This document shows positions 1 to 9,957 of a DNA stretch of 64,000 nt, piece after piece. The position numbers and the translations under genes were made by a program. The DNA comes from Streptomyces cyaneogriseus subsp. noncyanogenus (GTDB lineage Bacteria > Actinomycetota > Actinomycetes > Streptomycetales > Streptomycetaceae). The notes below the pieces were generated by a model. That model was not told where the DNA came from. It did no database searches and saw nothing but the letters and a program-made list of their open reading frames with translations. The stretch lies in contig NZ_CP010849.1 in the NCBI RefSeq assembly GCF_000931445.1, positions 2,790,001 through 2,854,000 on the forward strand, in the 5' to 3' direction. Every line of letters starts with the position of its first letter. Positions within the stretch are counted from its first letter, which is position 1.

Positions 1-131
1 GCGCGGCGGGTCGCGTCGTGGCCGTCGCGGTCCGGTGCCGCCGTCGCCGTGCCCGCCAGTGAGGCGGTGAGCGCTGCCGTCAGTGCCGCGGCGGTCGCCG
101 CGGCGAGGCTGGTGCGCAGCCGTGTGGTCAT
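1..131 (-). CDS. N-terminus of a secreted protein (runs off window start)
   Basis: The minus-strand frame opens with ATG at 131, preceded by a GGGGGAGA ribosome-binding site, and reads MTTRLRTSLAAATAAALTAA followed by more small hydrophobic residues and then TATAAPDRDGHDA. This is a typical Sec signal peptide: Arg-containing n-region, Ala/Leu core, and an Ala-x-Ala cleavage site near residue 33. Only about 43 codons are inside the window, so the mature function cannot be told. Nothing else is visible in the 175 bases between it and the NUDIX gene. Confidence 0.6.
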   Translation of the reverse strand, partial: MTTRLRTSLAAATAAALTAALTASLAGTATAAPDRDGHDATRR

Positions 132-306
132 GGTCTCCCCCTGCTCCGGGTGCTGCTTCGCCCGAGGGCCGTCGGGCACGGTCGGGCGCGGTCGGGCAAG
201 GAGACCGCGGGGGCCGACGGGGAGGTTGCGACGGGGCGCGGCGGTTGAGCCGGTTCCGGCCGTCTCGCCGCGGCGTCGGCGGGGACTCGTGGGAGCCGCC
301 GGGCGG

Positions 307-765
307 TTACTCCTCCGCCCCGGCGAGCCGTCCGGTCGCCGGCCGTTCGCGCCACAGCCGCAGCCCGGTGTCGACGAGCGGCACCCGGGTCAGGCCGGGG
401 ACGGCGGCCAGCTCCTGCCAGGCCGCCAGGTCGGTGGAGCCGCCGACCTCGTACCTGAGGTCGCCGCCGGTGATCCGGGCCGCGTAGAGGATGCGAACGG
501 CGTGCCGGTCCACGGCCGGCCGGAAGCGGCGGCGCGAGACGCGGCGCAGACTGTCCACGCCGAGCAGGCCGGTGACCTCGATCCGGTACCCGGTCTCCTC
601 CGCCACCTCCCGCACCACCGTGTCGTACGGGTCCTCGCCGTGCTCCATGCCGCCGCCGGGCAGCACCCATTCGTGGACGCCCCCGGGTCCCGGGGACCGG
701 GCGAGCAGTATCCGGCCGTCCCGGACGCAAAGGGCGTAGGCCGCCACCCGTACCTTCCTGCGCAC
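307..765 (-). CDS. NUDIX hydrolase
   Basis: This 152-residue protein carries a complete NUDIX box, G-x5-E-x7-REVAEETGY, at about residues 40-62 (GGMEHGEDPYDTVVREVAEE). This is the Mg2+-binding site that hydrolyses nucleoside diphosphates linked to another moiety. The fold starts directly at the GTG start with VRRKVRVAAYALCVRDGRIL. The length fits a single-domain cytosolic NUDIX enzyme. The substrate cannot be predicted: candidates are oxidised nucleotides, ADP-ribose or other diphosphates. It stands alone between two secreted-protein genes and no operon partner is evident. Confidence 0.85.
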   Translation of the reverse strand: MRRKVRVAAYALCVRDGRILLARSPGPGGVHEWVLPGGGMEHGEDPYDTVVREVAEETGYRIEVTGLLGVDSLRRVSRRRFRPAVDRHAVRILYAARITGGDLRYEVGGSTDLAAWQELAAVPGLTRVPLVDTGLRLWRERPATGRLAGAEE

Positions 766-1018
766 GCCAGGACGTTAACCCGCGCGGCGGCGCGCACGGG
801 CCGTGACCGGACGGGAATGTCGTGGTCCACCCGATAGATCCCCGATGGCGCATGGCGGAAGTACGCCACGGCCCCATCCCGCCTCGGTCAACTCTCCCCA
901 AACGCGGACCCCTTACGTCAGGCTGAGCGGTCGTCCGGGATCGCATTCCGGACTCTCGCGACCATGACCGATCGGCCCTGGTCGCACCCGATCGTTCCTT
1001 TACCTACAAGGGATGCCG

Positions 1019-4000
1019 ATGACCCACACCCCCCAGCGCGAACCGATACCGGGCGCCAGACGCGCGGCCCGCACCGCCGTGGCCGCGGGCATCGTCGCCG
1101 CGCTCTGCGCCGCCGGGCCGATACCCATGGCGGTCGCCGCCGACGGCCCGGCCGCCTCGGTCCCGGCCGGCGCCGCCGCCAAGTCCGCCCATGACAAACT
1201 CGGTTCGGACGACGCCGGACTGCTCGCCGAGGCCAAGGCCGAGGGCGAGAAGAGCGTCACGATGATGGTCGCCACCGCTCCCGGGCAGACCGAGCAGGTC
1301 GCGAAGGAGCTGGACGCCGTCCAGGGCGGCACCGTGGGCCGTACCTACGACGGGCTCGGCTACGTCCGGGCCACCGTCCCCACCGGCAGGGCGGACGCGG
1401 CCATCGCCGCCGCCGCGAAGCTGTCCTCCGTGCACGGCATCGACCTGCGCGAGGAGATCCCGCTGGACGACCCGACGCCGGGCGCGGACACCGCCGGGGC
1501 CGCCGGCGCCCGGGGCACGGCGTCGTACCCGGCGCCGAACCGGAAGACGCCCGCCGAGAACCCGTACAACCCGTCCTTCGAGACGGGCGCCGTCGACTTC
1601 GTCGAGGACCACCCCAAGGCGGACGGCCGCGGCATCACCATCGGCATCCTCGACTCCGGCGTGGACCTCGCCCACCCGGCGCTGCAGAAGACCACCACCG
1701 GCGAGCGCAAGATCGTCGACTGGGTGACCGCCACCGACCCGGTCGTCGACGCCGACCGGACCTGGCGCCCGATGCTGACCTCCGTCTCCGGGCCCGCCTT
1801 CACCTACGGCGGCACGTCCTGGCGGGCCCCGGAGGGCTCCTACCGGGTCAGCACCTTCCTGGAGTCGTACACCACCGGCGGCGACGCGGCCGGCGACGCC
1901 AACCGCGACGGGGACACCACCGACTCCTGGGGCGTGCTGTACGACGCGGCCTCCGGCACCGTCCGGGTCGACCTGAACGGCAACCACGACTTCGGTGACG
2001 ACACCCCGATGAAGCCGTACAAGGACGGCTTCCAGATCGGGTACTTCGGCACCGACGACCCGGCCACCGAGGTCGCCGAGCGCCAGCCCTTCGTGGTCGA
2101 GATCCGCAAGGACGTCGTCTACAACTCCGCGGGCGCCAAGGCCGACTTCGTCAACATCGGCGTGATCGAGTCCGAGCACGGCACGCACGTGGCCGGCATC
2201 ACCGCCGCCCACGGCCTGTTCGGCGGCAGGATGAACGGCGCCGCCCCCGGCGCGAAGATCGTCTCCTCGCGCGCCTGCACCTGGTCCGGCGGCTGCACCA
2301 ACGTCGCGCTCACCGAGGGCATGATCGACCTCGTCGTCAACCGCGGCGTCGACATCGTCAACATGTCGATCGGCGGCCTCCCGGCCCTGAACGACGGCAA
2401 CAACGCGCGCGCCGAGCTGTACACCCGGCTCATCGACACCTACGGCGTGCAGCTGGTGATCTCCGCGGGCAACTCCGGCCCCGGCACCAACACCATCGGC
2501 GACCCGTCCCTGGCCGACAAGGTGATCTCGGTCGGCGCGTCCATCTCCAAGGAGACCTGGGCCGCCAACTACGGCTCGGTCGTGGAGAAGGAGTACGCGA
2601 TGATGCCGTTCTCCTCGCGCGGCCCGCGTGAGGACGGCGGCTTCGCGCCGACCCTGGTCGCCCCGGGCGCCGCGGTCAACACCATCCAGACCTGGCTGCC
2701 GGGCGCCCCGATCGCCGAGGCGGGCTACTCCCTCCCGGCCGGCTACGGCATGCTCCAGGGCACCTCGATGGCGTCCCCGCAGGCCGCCGGAGCCTCCGCG
2801 CTGCTGCTGTCCGCCGCGAAGCAGAGGGGCATCGAGCTGACGCCCGCCACCCTGCGCACGGCGCTGACCTCGACCGCCGACCACATCGCGGGCGTGCAGG
2901 CGTACGAGGAGGGCGCGGGCCTGATCAACATCGGGGACGCGTGGGACGCGATCCGCGACGGCGCCACCGCCCACGACTACACCGTCAAGGCCCCGGTGGA
3001 CACCGCGATCGACGAGTTCCTGAAGACGCCCGGGTACGGCACCGGCCTCTACGACCGCGAGGGCGGCCTGAAGGCCGGGCAGAAGAAGACGTACGAGATC
3101 ACCCTCACCCGCACCTCCGGCGCGGACAAGGCGATCCGGCACGAGCTGCACTTCGAGAACAACGCGGGCGGCACCTTCCGGATCGTCGGCTCCGACGAGG
3201 TGCGGCTGCCGCTGAACCGGCCGGTGACGGTGAAGGTCGAGGCCGCGCCGCGGAGCGCCGGGCTCAAGAGCGCGATCCTGGAGGTCGACGACCCGCGCAC
3301 CGAGGGCATCGACAAGCAGGTCCTGTCGACGGTCGTGGCCGCCGCGCCGCTGGCGTACACCCACTCCGTCTCCGGATCGGTGCAGCGCAACAGCACCCGG
3401 TCGTACTTCGTGACCGTCCCCGAGGGCGCCAAGACGCTGGAGGTGGCGATCGGCGGGCTGAAGGAGACGAGCCAGACCCGGTTCATCGCCCTGCACCCCT
3501 ACGGCGTCCCGGTCGACACCACCTCCACGCCCTACTGCTACAACAACTACCTCGGCGGCAACGGCTGCAAGCCCGACGTCCGCTCCTACGCCGACCCGCA
3601 GCCGGGCGTCTGGGAGATCGAGGTCGAGTCGCGCCGCACCTCCCCGCTGCTCGACAACCCCTACACCCTGGACGTCGCCGTCCTCGGCGCCGCCTTCGAG
3701 CCGGAGGTCGTGACCGTGCCCGAGGCGAAGGCCGGCACCCCGGCCACCGCCTCCTGGACGGTGACCAACCGCCTCGCCGCCCTCGACGGCAAGCTGATGG
3801 GCGGCCCGCTCGGCTCGGCCGCGTCCGCCCGGCCGACGATCGCCCAGGGCGAGACGCGCACCAGCACGGTCGAGGTGCCCGCGGGCGCGACCTCGCTGGA
3901 CGTGGCCATCGGGGGCGTCTCCGACGCCGCCGCCGACCTCGACCTGACCGTCTACGACAAGGACGGCAACGTCGTCGGCCAGTCCGCCGACGGCGACTCG

Positions 4001-4315
4001 GAGGAGTCCGTCTCGGTGGCCGAGCCGGCCGCCGGCACCTACACCGTCGAGGTCGTGGGCTACGCCGTGCCGGCCGGTTCCACCGCCTACGACTACCGTG
4101 ACGTGTACTTCGCCGCCTCGCTCGGCACGGTCGACGTCGACGGCTCGGCGCCGGTGAAGCTCGGCACGGGCGAGTCCGCGACGGTCTCCGGCAGCGTGAC
4201 CGCGCTGGCCGCCGCCCCTGAGGGCCGCGAGTTCTTCGGCCGGGTGCAACTGGTGAACGCGCGCGGCACGGTCGCGGGCACCGGCAGCGTGAAGATCGGC
4301 ACGGTCGTGCCGTAG
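1019..4315 (+). CDS. Secreted subtilisin-family (S8) serine protease, 1098 aa
   Basis: A large extracellular protease. An N-terminal Arg-rich and hydrophobic segment (residues ~15-45) is a signal peptide. It is followed by an inhibitor-like propeptide and the S8 catalytic domain. The triad is visible: Asp in GILDSGVDLAHP (~residue 208), His in SEHGTHVAGI (~388) and Ser in GTSMASPQAAG (~582). About 450 further residues, probably beta-sandwich domains, follow (DLDLTVYDKDGN, resembling pre-peptidase C-terminal domains). ATG 1019 is preferred over ATG 1013 because AAGGG at 1008-1012 is then properly spaced. It is monocistronic and closed by the hairpin at 4340. It probably degrades extracellular protein. 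Confidence 0.93.
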   Translation: MTHTPQREPIPGARRAARTAVAAGIVAALCAAGPIPMAVAADGPAASVPAGAAAKSAHDKLGSDDAGLLAEAKAEGEKSVTMMVATAPGQTEQVAKELDAVQGGTVGRTYDGLGYVRATVPTGRADAAIAAAAKLSSVHGIDLREEIPLDDPTPGADTAGAAGARGTASYPAPNRKTPAENPYNPSFETGAVDFVEDHPKADGRGITIGILDSGVDLAHPALQKTTTGERKIVDWVTATDPVVDADRTWRPMLTSVSGPAFTYGGTSWRAPEGSYRVSTFLESYTTGGDAAGDANRDGDTTDSWGVLYDAASGTVRVDLNGNHDFGDDTPMKPYKDGFQIGYFGTDDPATEVAERQPFVVEIRKDVVYNSAGAKADFVNIGVIESEHGTHVAGITAAHGLFGGRMNGAAPGAKIVSSRACTWSGGCTNVALTEGMIDLVVNRGVDIVNMSIGGLPALNDGNNARAELYTRLIDTYGVQLVISAGNSGPGTNTIGDPSLADKVISVGASISKETWAANYGSVVEKEYAMMPFSSRGPREDGGFAPTLVAPGAAVNTIQTWLPGAPIAEAGYSLPAGYGMLQGTSMASPQAAGASALLLSAAKQRGIELTPATLRTALTSTADHIAGVQAYEEGAGLINIGDAWDAIRDGATAHDYTVKAPVDTAIDEFLKTPGYGTGLYDREGGLKAGQKKTYEITLTRTSGADKAIRHELHFENNAGGTFRIVGSDEVRLPLNRPVTVKVEAAPRSAGLKSAILEVDDPRTEGIDKQVLSTVVAAAPLAYTHSVSGSVQRNSTRSYFVTVPEGAKTLEVAIGGLKETSQTRFIALHPYGVPVDTTSTPYCYNNYLGGNGCKPDVRSYADPQPGVWEIEVESRRTSPLLDNPYTLDVAVLGAAFEPEVVTVPEAKAGTPATASWTVTNRLAALDGKLMGGPLGSAASARPTIAQGETRTSTVEVPAGATSLDVAIGGVSDAAADLDLTVYDKDGNVVGQSADGDSEESVSVAEPAAGTYTVEVVGYAVPAGSTAYDYRDVYFAASLGTVDVDGSAPVKLGTGESATVSGSVTALAAAPEGREFFGRVQLVNARGTVAGTGSVKIGTVVP

Positions 4316-4339
4316 GTCCACGGACCCGGTACGGCATCG

Positions 4340-4369
4340 GGGGCGGGCGCTCGTCGGGGCGCCCGCCCC
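4340..4369. terminator. Bidirectional terminator hairpin
   Basis: A perfect 11-bp GC stem (GGGGCGGGCGC at 4340-4350, its complement at 4359-4369) with an 8-base loop lies between the convergent protease and anti-sigma-like genes. It is followed by TTT on the plus strand. It probably ends both transcripts. Confidence 0.75.
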
Positions 4370-4379
4370 TTTCCCGTGC

Positions 4380-5177
4380 TCATGTGCAGGAGGGCTCCGG
4401 GGAGGCCGGCCGGGCGGCGCCTACGGCTGCGCGCTCGGGGGCGATCTCCCGCTCCCCGACGAAGAGGGCGTCCGGCACGGACCCGTGCCGGGGCAGCACG
4501 ACGAGCACCTCGTCACCCGCGCGCAGCCGGGCGGGAGCGTCCTCCAGCGTGAAGGCGGCCCGGCCGTCCCCCTCGGCCGGCCGGTAGGAGCGCGTGACCT
4601 CCAGCGTCACCCGGTACCGGCCGGTGCCGGGCACCCGCTCCAGCGCGGTGACCGTGCCCTCGGCCACCAGGCGGGCGCAGGCCAGGAGGCCGGGGACGCC
4701 GGAGGCGGGCGCGTCCGTCTTGGCCCCGGCGTCGGCCGCACTCACGCCGGACGCCTCGCCGGTGTCGCCGTCCGCCCCGAGCGGCAGCCCTCCCAGTCCG
4801 GTCGCCACCGCGGCCGCGCAGGCGGCGGCGAGCGTGCCGAGGACCAGGGCGAGCGGGCGGCGCCGGGGGCGGGGCGCCCGGGGCCGGGCGGGCGCGGGCC
4901 CGGGGGCCGGCGCGGGGGCGCGTCCGGCGGCGGGCGGCTCGGTGAGTGCCTGGGCGATGAGCCCGAGCTGCTCCCTCAGCAGCGCCACGTCGGACACCGC
5001 CGACCGGTGCTCGGCCAGCGCGGCGGCGTCCGCGCGGGCCCCGGGCGGCAGCGGGTCGCCCGTGATCGCGGCCATCAGCGGATCGGTGCCGGTGCCGGTC
5101 CCGGTGCCGCTCCCGCCGGGGGGTGTCTGCCCGGCGTGTCCGGCGCGCGCGTCGCGTCCGTCGTGTCCGGCGGTCAT
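4380..5177 (-). CDS. Membrane-anchored anti-sigma-like protein lacking the zinc motif
   Basis: A 265-residue single-pass protein immediately downstream of an ECF sigma gene: the sigma TGA and this ATG are separated by one base, so they are translationally coupled. The N-terminal ~110 residues are cytosolic and Pro/Ala-rich, then comes one transmembrane segment (LALVLGTLAAACAAAVATGL, ~residues 119-138) and an extracellular domain with a beta-rich look (RYRVTLEVTRSYRP, DEVLVVLPRHG). Position suggests an anti-sigma factor or sensor. The usual HxxxCxxC anti-sigma zinc motif is absent: AEHRSAVSDVALLREQL occupies the equivalent place. The function is therefore inferred from context. Confidence 0.7.
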   Translation of the reverse strand: MTAGHDGRDARAGHAGQTPPGGSGTGTGTGTDPLMAAITGDPLPPGARADAAALAEHRSAVSDVALLREQLGLIAQALTEPPAAGRAPAPAPGPAPARPRAPRPRRRPLALVLGTLAAACAAAVATGLGGLPLGADGDTGEASGVSAADAGAKTDAPASGVPGLLACARLVAEGTVTALERVPGTGRYRVTLEVTRSYRPAEGDGRAAFTLEDAPARLRAGDEVLVVLPRHGSVPDALFVGEREIAPERAAVGAARPASPEPSCT

Positions 5178-5178
5178 C

Positions 5179-5706
5179 TCACACCACCTCGTCCTCGTGC
5201 AGGCGGGCGCGCAGGGCCCGTACCGCCGTGTGCAGCCTGCTCTTGACCGTGCCCTCGGGGACGCCGAGCTGCTCGGCGATGTCGCGCACCGGCAGGTCGG
5301 CGTAGAAGCGCAGGACGACGACCTGGCGCTGGGCGTCGGGCAGGTGGTCCAGGCCGCGGGCGACGGCGAGGGAGAGCAGGCTGGTGTCCTCTCCGGAGGG
5401 GTGTTCCGCCTGGCGCAGCGCGGCCAGGCGCTCCCCGATCCGCTCCTGGCGGCGTTTGGCCCGGTGCCAGTCCATGGCCAGGTTGGAGGCGACCACCGCC
5501 GCCCACGCCGAGACGTCGCGCGGTGCCTCCCGCCCGCTCGCGGCCCGCTCCAGCAACCGCAGGCGGACCTGCTGTACCCCGTCCGGCAGGTCCGCCTGCG
5601 GCACCCCGCCGAGCGCGAGCACCGCCCGCACCCTGCGTTCCTGCGCCGCGTCCAGGGGGTCGTCCCCGACGTCCCCCGAGGCGCGGCGGAGCATTCCGCG
5701 CAGCAC
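5179..5706 (-). CDS. ECF RNA polymerase sigma factor
   Basis: A 175-residue sigma-70 family protein of ECF length. Region 2 covers ~residues 25-95 (AWAAVVASNLAMDWHRAKRR). Region 4, with its helix-turn-helix, covers ~115-170 (LPDAQRQVVVLRFYADLPVR, then DIAEQLGVPEGTVKSRLHTA). It directs RNA polymerase to a small regulon, probably under control of the coupled downstream membrane protein. The start is a GTG at 5706 (VLRGMLRR); a later ATG four codons in is also possible. No convincing autoregulatory promoter could be assigned upstream. Confidence 0.88.
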   Translation of the reverse strand: MLRGMLRRASGDVGDDPLDAAQERRVRAVLALGGVPQADLPDGVQQVRLRLLERAASGREAPRDVSAWAAVVASNLAMDWHRAKRRQERIGERLAALRQAEHPSGEDTSLLSLAVARGLDHLPDAQRQVVVLRFYADLPVRDIAEQLGVPEGTVKSRLHTAVRALRARLHEDEVV

Positions 5707-7102
<1,396 letters not shown>

Positions 7103-7113
7103 TCCGCGCGTCG

Positions 7114-7136
7114 CGGGGCGGTCACCGGCCGCCCCG
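7114..7136 (+). terminator. asd terminator, first hairpin
   Basis: An 8-bp perfect stem CGGGGCGG/CCGCCCCG with a 7-base loop begins 12 bases after the asd stop codon. Confidence 0.6.
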
Positions 7137-7150
7137 CCTCCCGCGTCGCC

Positions 7151-7184
7151 AAGGGCGCGGCCGTCTGCCGGCGGCCGCGCCCTT
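7151..7184. terminator. Strong shared terminator between asd and the afsA homologue
   Basis: A perfect 13-bp stem (AAGGGCGCGGCCG and its complement) with an 8-base loop separates two convergent genes. It ends ten bases before the stop of the AfsA-like gene, so it probably serves both strands. Confidence 0.75.
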
Positions 7185-7193
7185 CGGCTTCGC

Positions 7194-8150
7194 TCACAGG
7201 CCCGGCGCCGACTCCAGGGTGACGTCCGCGGAGAAGACGCGCCGGCCGCTCTGTTCCAGGGTCACCAGCACCCGTCTGCGGCCCTGCTCGTCGGAGGGCA
7301 GCGAGTCGGTCCAGACCCAGCAGGGCTCGTCGAACTCGGTGTACCGGATGAACTCGGCGTCCATGGCGACGACGGTCGACGGCCGCGCGCTCATGGTGTG
7401 GGCGGCCTGGCGCGCGGCCTCCAGCAGGAGCATGCCCGGGGCGTGGTCGACGGGGTGGTCGAAGAGCACGGGGTGGGTGAGGTCCACCCGGAGCTGCCAC
7501 CGGTTCGGGATGTCCGTCGGGGAGAGCACCACGTCCTCCTCCCTGACCCGCGCCACCTGCTCCGCCGCGACGGCGGGTCCGGGTGTCAGGGCCCGCTCAC
7601 GGGCCAGGTCGACGTCGGCGCAACGGCCCCGCAGCCTCTGGTACACCGCGCGCGGCTGGTTGTTGAAGCGGGTGGTGGCGGTGCCCAGCCGCTGTCCGTT
7701 GAGCGTGATGTCCACCGCCATGGTCAGCGCGGCCAGCCGGGTGCCCCGCCGCACGATGTCCGAGCAGGCGATGCGCAGTTCGAGTTCGGCGGGGGCCGTG
7801 GTGGCCACCAGGGCGCCCGCGTTCAGCGCGAAGCGCAGGTGCTCCCACGCCTGCTGATGGCCGAAGGGCACGCCGTAGGCGACGTGGGACAGCAGGGGTA
7901 CGGACTGGCGCACGGTCTCGCAGAGCAGCAGCGGGTCGTGGAGCCCGTGCGCCGGGTGGTAGAAGGCGTGCTCGCGCGGCCAGTGCGCGGTGACGGCGTA
8001 GGTGTCGGCGCCGAGCATGCGCCAGGTGGACAGCAGGACCTCGGCCCCGTTCCGCTTGTGCACATGGCTCTGGTGCACGGCCAGCGCGGGTGTGCGGACC
8101 TCCAGGCTCCGCGGCTCCCGCACAGATCCCTGCTGGAACACTGCACTCAT
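7194..8150 (-). CDS. AfsA-family gamma-butyrolactone synthase
   Basis: A 318-residue protein with two tandem hot-dog domains of the AfsA family. These enzymes condense a beta-ketoacyl-ACP with dihydroxyacetone phosphate, the first committed step to A-factor-type signals. Repeat 1 is around residues 25-165 (VHKRNGAEVLLSTW, FYHPAHGLHDPLLLCETVRQ). Repeat 2 is around 200-310 (HPVLFDHPVDHAPGMLLLEA, VVAMDAEFIRYTEFDEPCWV). ATG 8150 has GGGGGAGA upstream; the longer frame from 8252 would translate through an operator-like site. The gene diverges from a receptor-type repressor and two near-identical operator-like sequences lie between them, the classic arrangement of a signal synthase and its sensor. 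Confidence 0.92.
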   Translation of the reverse strand: MSAVFQQGSVREPRSLEVRTPALAVHQSHVHKRNGAEVLLSTWRMLGADTYAVTAHWPREHAFYHPAHGLHDPLLLCETVRQSVPLLSHVAYGVPFGHQQAWEHLRFALNAGALVATTAPAELELRIACSDIVRRGTRLAALTMAVDITLNGQRLGTATTRFNNQPRAVYQRLRGRCADVDLARERALTPGPAVAAEQVARVREEDVVLSPTDIPNRWQLRVDLTHPVLFDHPVDHAPGMLLLEAARQAAHTMSARPSTVVAMDAEFIRYTEFDEPCWVWTDSLPSDEQGRRRVLVTLEQSGRRVFSADVTLESAPGL

Positions 8151-8184
8151 GTTGATCTCCCCCCAAGAGCTCCACCAAGTGCCC

Positions 8185-8208
8185 ATAACATAAAGAGCGT
8201 TCTTTTTT
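8185..8208. promoter_or_regulatory. Autoregulatory element (ARE) candidate upstream of the AfsA-type gene
   Basis: A 24-base AT-rich element beginning ATAACATAA and containing CGTTCT followed by a T run stands out from the GC-rich background. It agrees at 20 of 24 positions with the element at 8316-8339. It lies 35 bases upstream of the AfsA-type start, where a butyrolactone receptor would block transcription. Confidence 0.65.
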
Positions 8209-8315
8209 CGATGGGCAAAGGCAAAGTAAAGAGTCTCTATGGTGTTTCTCAAGCGGGAGGGGAGTGTTCCGGCCGGACGGTGCTGTCGGGGTTGCCAGAG
8301 ACCGCCCGGACCTCG

Positions 8316-8339
8316 ATAACATAAGGATCGTTCTACTTT
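8316..8339. promoter_or_regulatory. ARE candidate upstream of the receptor gene
   Basis: This is the second copy of the ATAACATAA...CGTTCT element, same orientation. It ends directly against the receptor's GGAGGAG ribosome-binding site (8340-8346). That position suggests autorepression of the receptor. Confidence 0.65.
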
Positions 8340-8353
8340 GGAGGAGCTAATCG

Positions 8354-8986
8354 ATGGCGGGCGGCGTGAAGCAGGAGCGTGCGGTACAGACCCGGGAGTC
8401 GCTGCTGCGCGCGGCCGCGGAAGTCTTCGACGAGTTCGGGTACTCCGGGGCGAGCATCAACCGCATCCTGAAGCGCGCGGGGCTCACCGCCGGGGCGCTC
8501 TACTTCCACTTCGATTCCAAGGAGGACCTGGCGCGGGCGGTGATGAACAGCCAGCCCGAGACCATCGTCCCCTGGCTGGACTCCCGGGGCCTGCAGCGCC
8601 TGGTGGACCTCACGCTGAACTGGGCCCGCCGGCTCCAGGTGGACCCGCTGCTGCGGGCGGGCGTCCGGCTCACCAACGAGCAGACCTCGTTCGGCCTGCA
8701 GGACGCCAGCCCCTACGAGCAGTGGGTGGAGATCATGGCCGAATGCCTGCGGGACGCGCACGAGCGCGGCGAGCTCCAGGCCGGGGTCGAGCCGGGTGAG
8801 GTGGCCGCCTTCGTCGTCGAGGCGTGTACCGGCATGCAGATGTTCTCGGCCGTCGTCAGCGGCCGGAAGGACCTGATGGAGCGGGTCACGAGGATGTGGC
8901 GCCTGCTCCTGCCCGGCATCGCGGTGCCGGCCATCGTGGCCCGGACCGAACTGGGCGCGGAGCGCGCGCTGACCCCGCTGGACTGA
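8354..8986 (+). CDS. ArpA/ScbR-type gamma-butyrolactone receptor (TetR family)
   Basis: A 210-residue repressor whose DNA binding is expected to be released by a small gamma-butyrolactone. The N-terminal helix-turn-helix is very characteristic of the ArpA group: QTRESLLRAAAEVFDEFGYS, then GALYFHFDSKEDLARAV (residues ~10-65). The remainder is the helical ligand-binding domain with a conserved Trp in PYEQWVEIMAECL. ATG 8354 follows GGAGGAG. It diverges from the AfsA homologue across two ARE-like sites, so it probably represses both genes and possibly the HAD/SDR/MFS genes downstream and the cyclitol locus beyond. Confidence 0.92.
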   Translation: MAGGVKQERAVQTRESLLRAAAEVFDEFGYSGASINRILKRAGLTAGALYFHFDSKEDLARAVMNSQPETIVPWLDSRGLQRLVDLTLNWARRLQVDPLLRAGVRLTNEQTSFGLQDASPYEQWVEIMAECLRDAHERGELQAGVEPGEVAAFVVEACTGMQMFSAVVSGRKDLMERVTRMWRLLLPGIAVPAIVARTELGAERALTPLD

Positions 8987-9228
8987 AACCGGCGCCTCAG
9001 GGCCCCCGTTCCGGCCGCCTCCGGCGGCGCAGGCCGTACCGGAAAGGTCTTCCCCGCAGCACAACCCACGCGGTGCACGGGATGTCGTACGACTCGACGT
9101 CCGCTCACGCGGTCCCACCCGGCGTGGTCGTCCGTCCTGTCGCGATGGCGCGGCGCCCCAACGGATTCCTTGTCCGCCCGGCCCGGCCGCCGCTGTCCGT
9201 GGCCGGTCCGCACGCTCACGGAGGATTG

Positions 9229-9957
9229 ATGTCCCACGGTCTCGCACGGCTGCGGCTGGCCGCGCTCAACATCGACGGCGTACTGCTGAACGACACGTTC
9301 AGTCCGGTGATCCATCACTTCGTGGTGAGCCGGAACGGCCGGTACACGGCCGAGCTGGAACGCTCCGTCTTCTCCCAGCCGCAGCACATCGCCGGGGAGA
9401 ACATGGCCCGGGCGGTGCCCGGCGGCCTCACCGGCCCGGAGGCGCTCGCGGCGTACTTCGAGGAACGCGACGCCTACGTCGCCCGCCACCCCGTCACCGT
9501 GACGCCGGGCGCGATCGCGCTGGTACGGCGGCTGCGGCTGCTGGGCCTGCGCACGGTCTGCTACGGCGGGCTGCCCGCCGACCACTTCCAGCGCTTCCTC
9601 GGCGACCACGCCGATCTGTTCGACGGCCCCGGCTACGTGTGCACCAACGACTTCCGGCCCGGCCTCCACGAGATCGTCACCGAGGTCTTCGGGCTCCGCT
9701 ACGACCAGGCGCTCTTCGTCGACGACGTCGCCCGGGTCGCCGAGAGCGCCCGCGAACTGGGGGTGGGCTTCATCGGCCACCCCACCGACTTCGTCCACAG
9801 CTTCCAGCCGCGCCTGATGCGTGAGGCGGGCGTGCGGCATCTGGTCGGCTCGCTGGACGAGATCGATGAAACGTTGCTGCGGACCGTGGAGGCGGAGCTG
9901 GCCGACGGCACGCTGTGGGCGCGCACGCCGGACATGAGAGAGGTCACGGGGCGATGA
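9229..9957 (+). CDS. HAD-like hydrolase with an altered nucleophile motif
   Basis: A 242-residue HAD-superfamily fold. The motif I region reads ALNIDGVLLND, so the usual first (nucleophilic) Asp is Asn. Motif II is weak (VCYGGLPADH), and the acidic motif IV is retained as FVDDVARVAE. ATG 9229 follows GGAGG. It overlaps the following SDR gene by four bases (ATGA). Genes of this kind next to afsA homologues could supply the phosphatase needed to make butyrolactones, but the Asn argues that this copy is either inactive as a phosphatase or has a different role. Family assignment is firm; activity is uncertain. Confidence 0.75.
   Translation: MSHGLARLRLAALNIDGVLLNDTFSPVIHHFVVSRNGRYTAELERSVFSQPQHIAGENMARAVPGGLTGPEALAAYFEERDAYVARHPVTVTPGAIALVRRLRLLGLRTVCYGGLPADHFQRFLGDHADLFDGPGYVCTNDFRPGLHEIVTEVFGLRYDQALFVDDVARVAESARELGVGFIGHPTDFVHSFQPRLMREAGVRHLVGSLDEIDETLLRTVEAELADGTLWARTPDMREVTGR

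Noticed and set aside
1004..4321. 1105-residue minus-strand ORF opposite the subtilase gene
   Set aside because: It is the compositional shadow of the protease: no ribosome-binding site or domain, and Val/Gly/Arg-rich nonsense.
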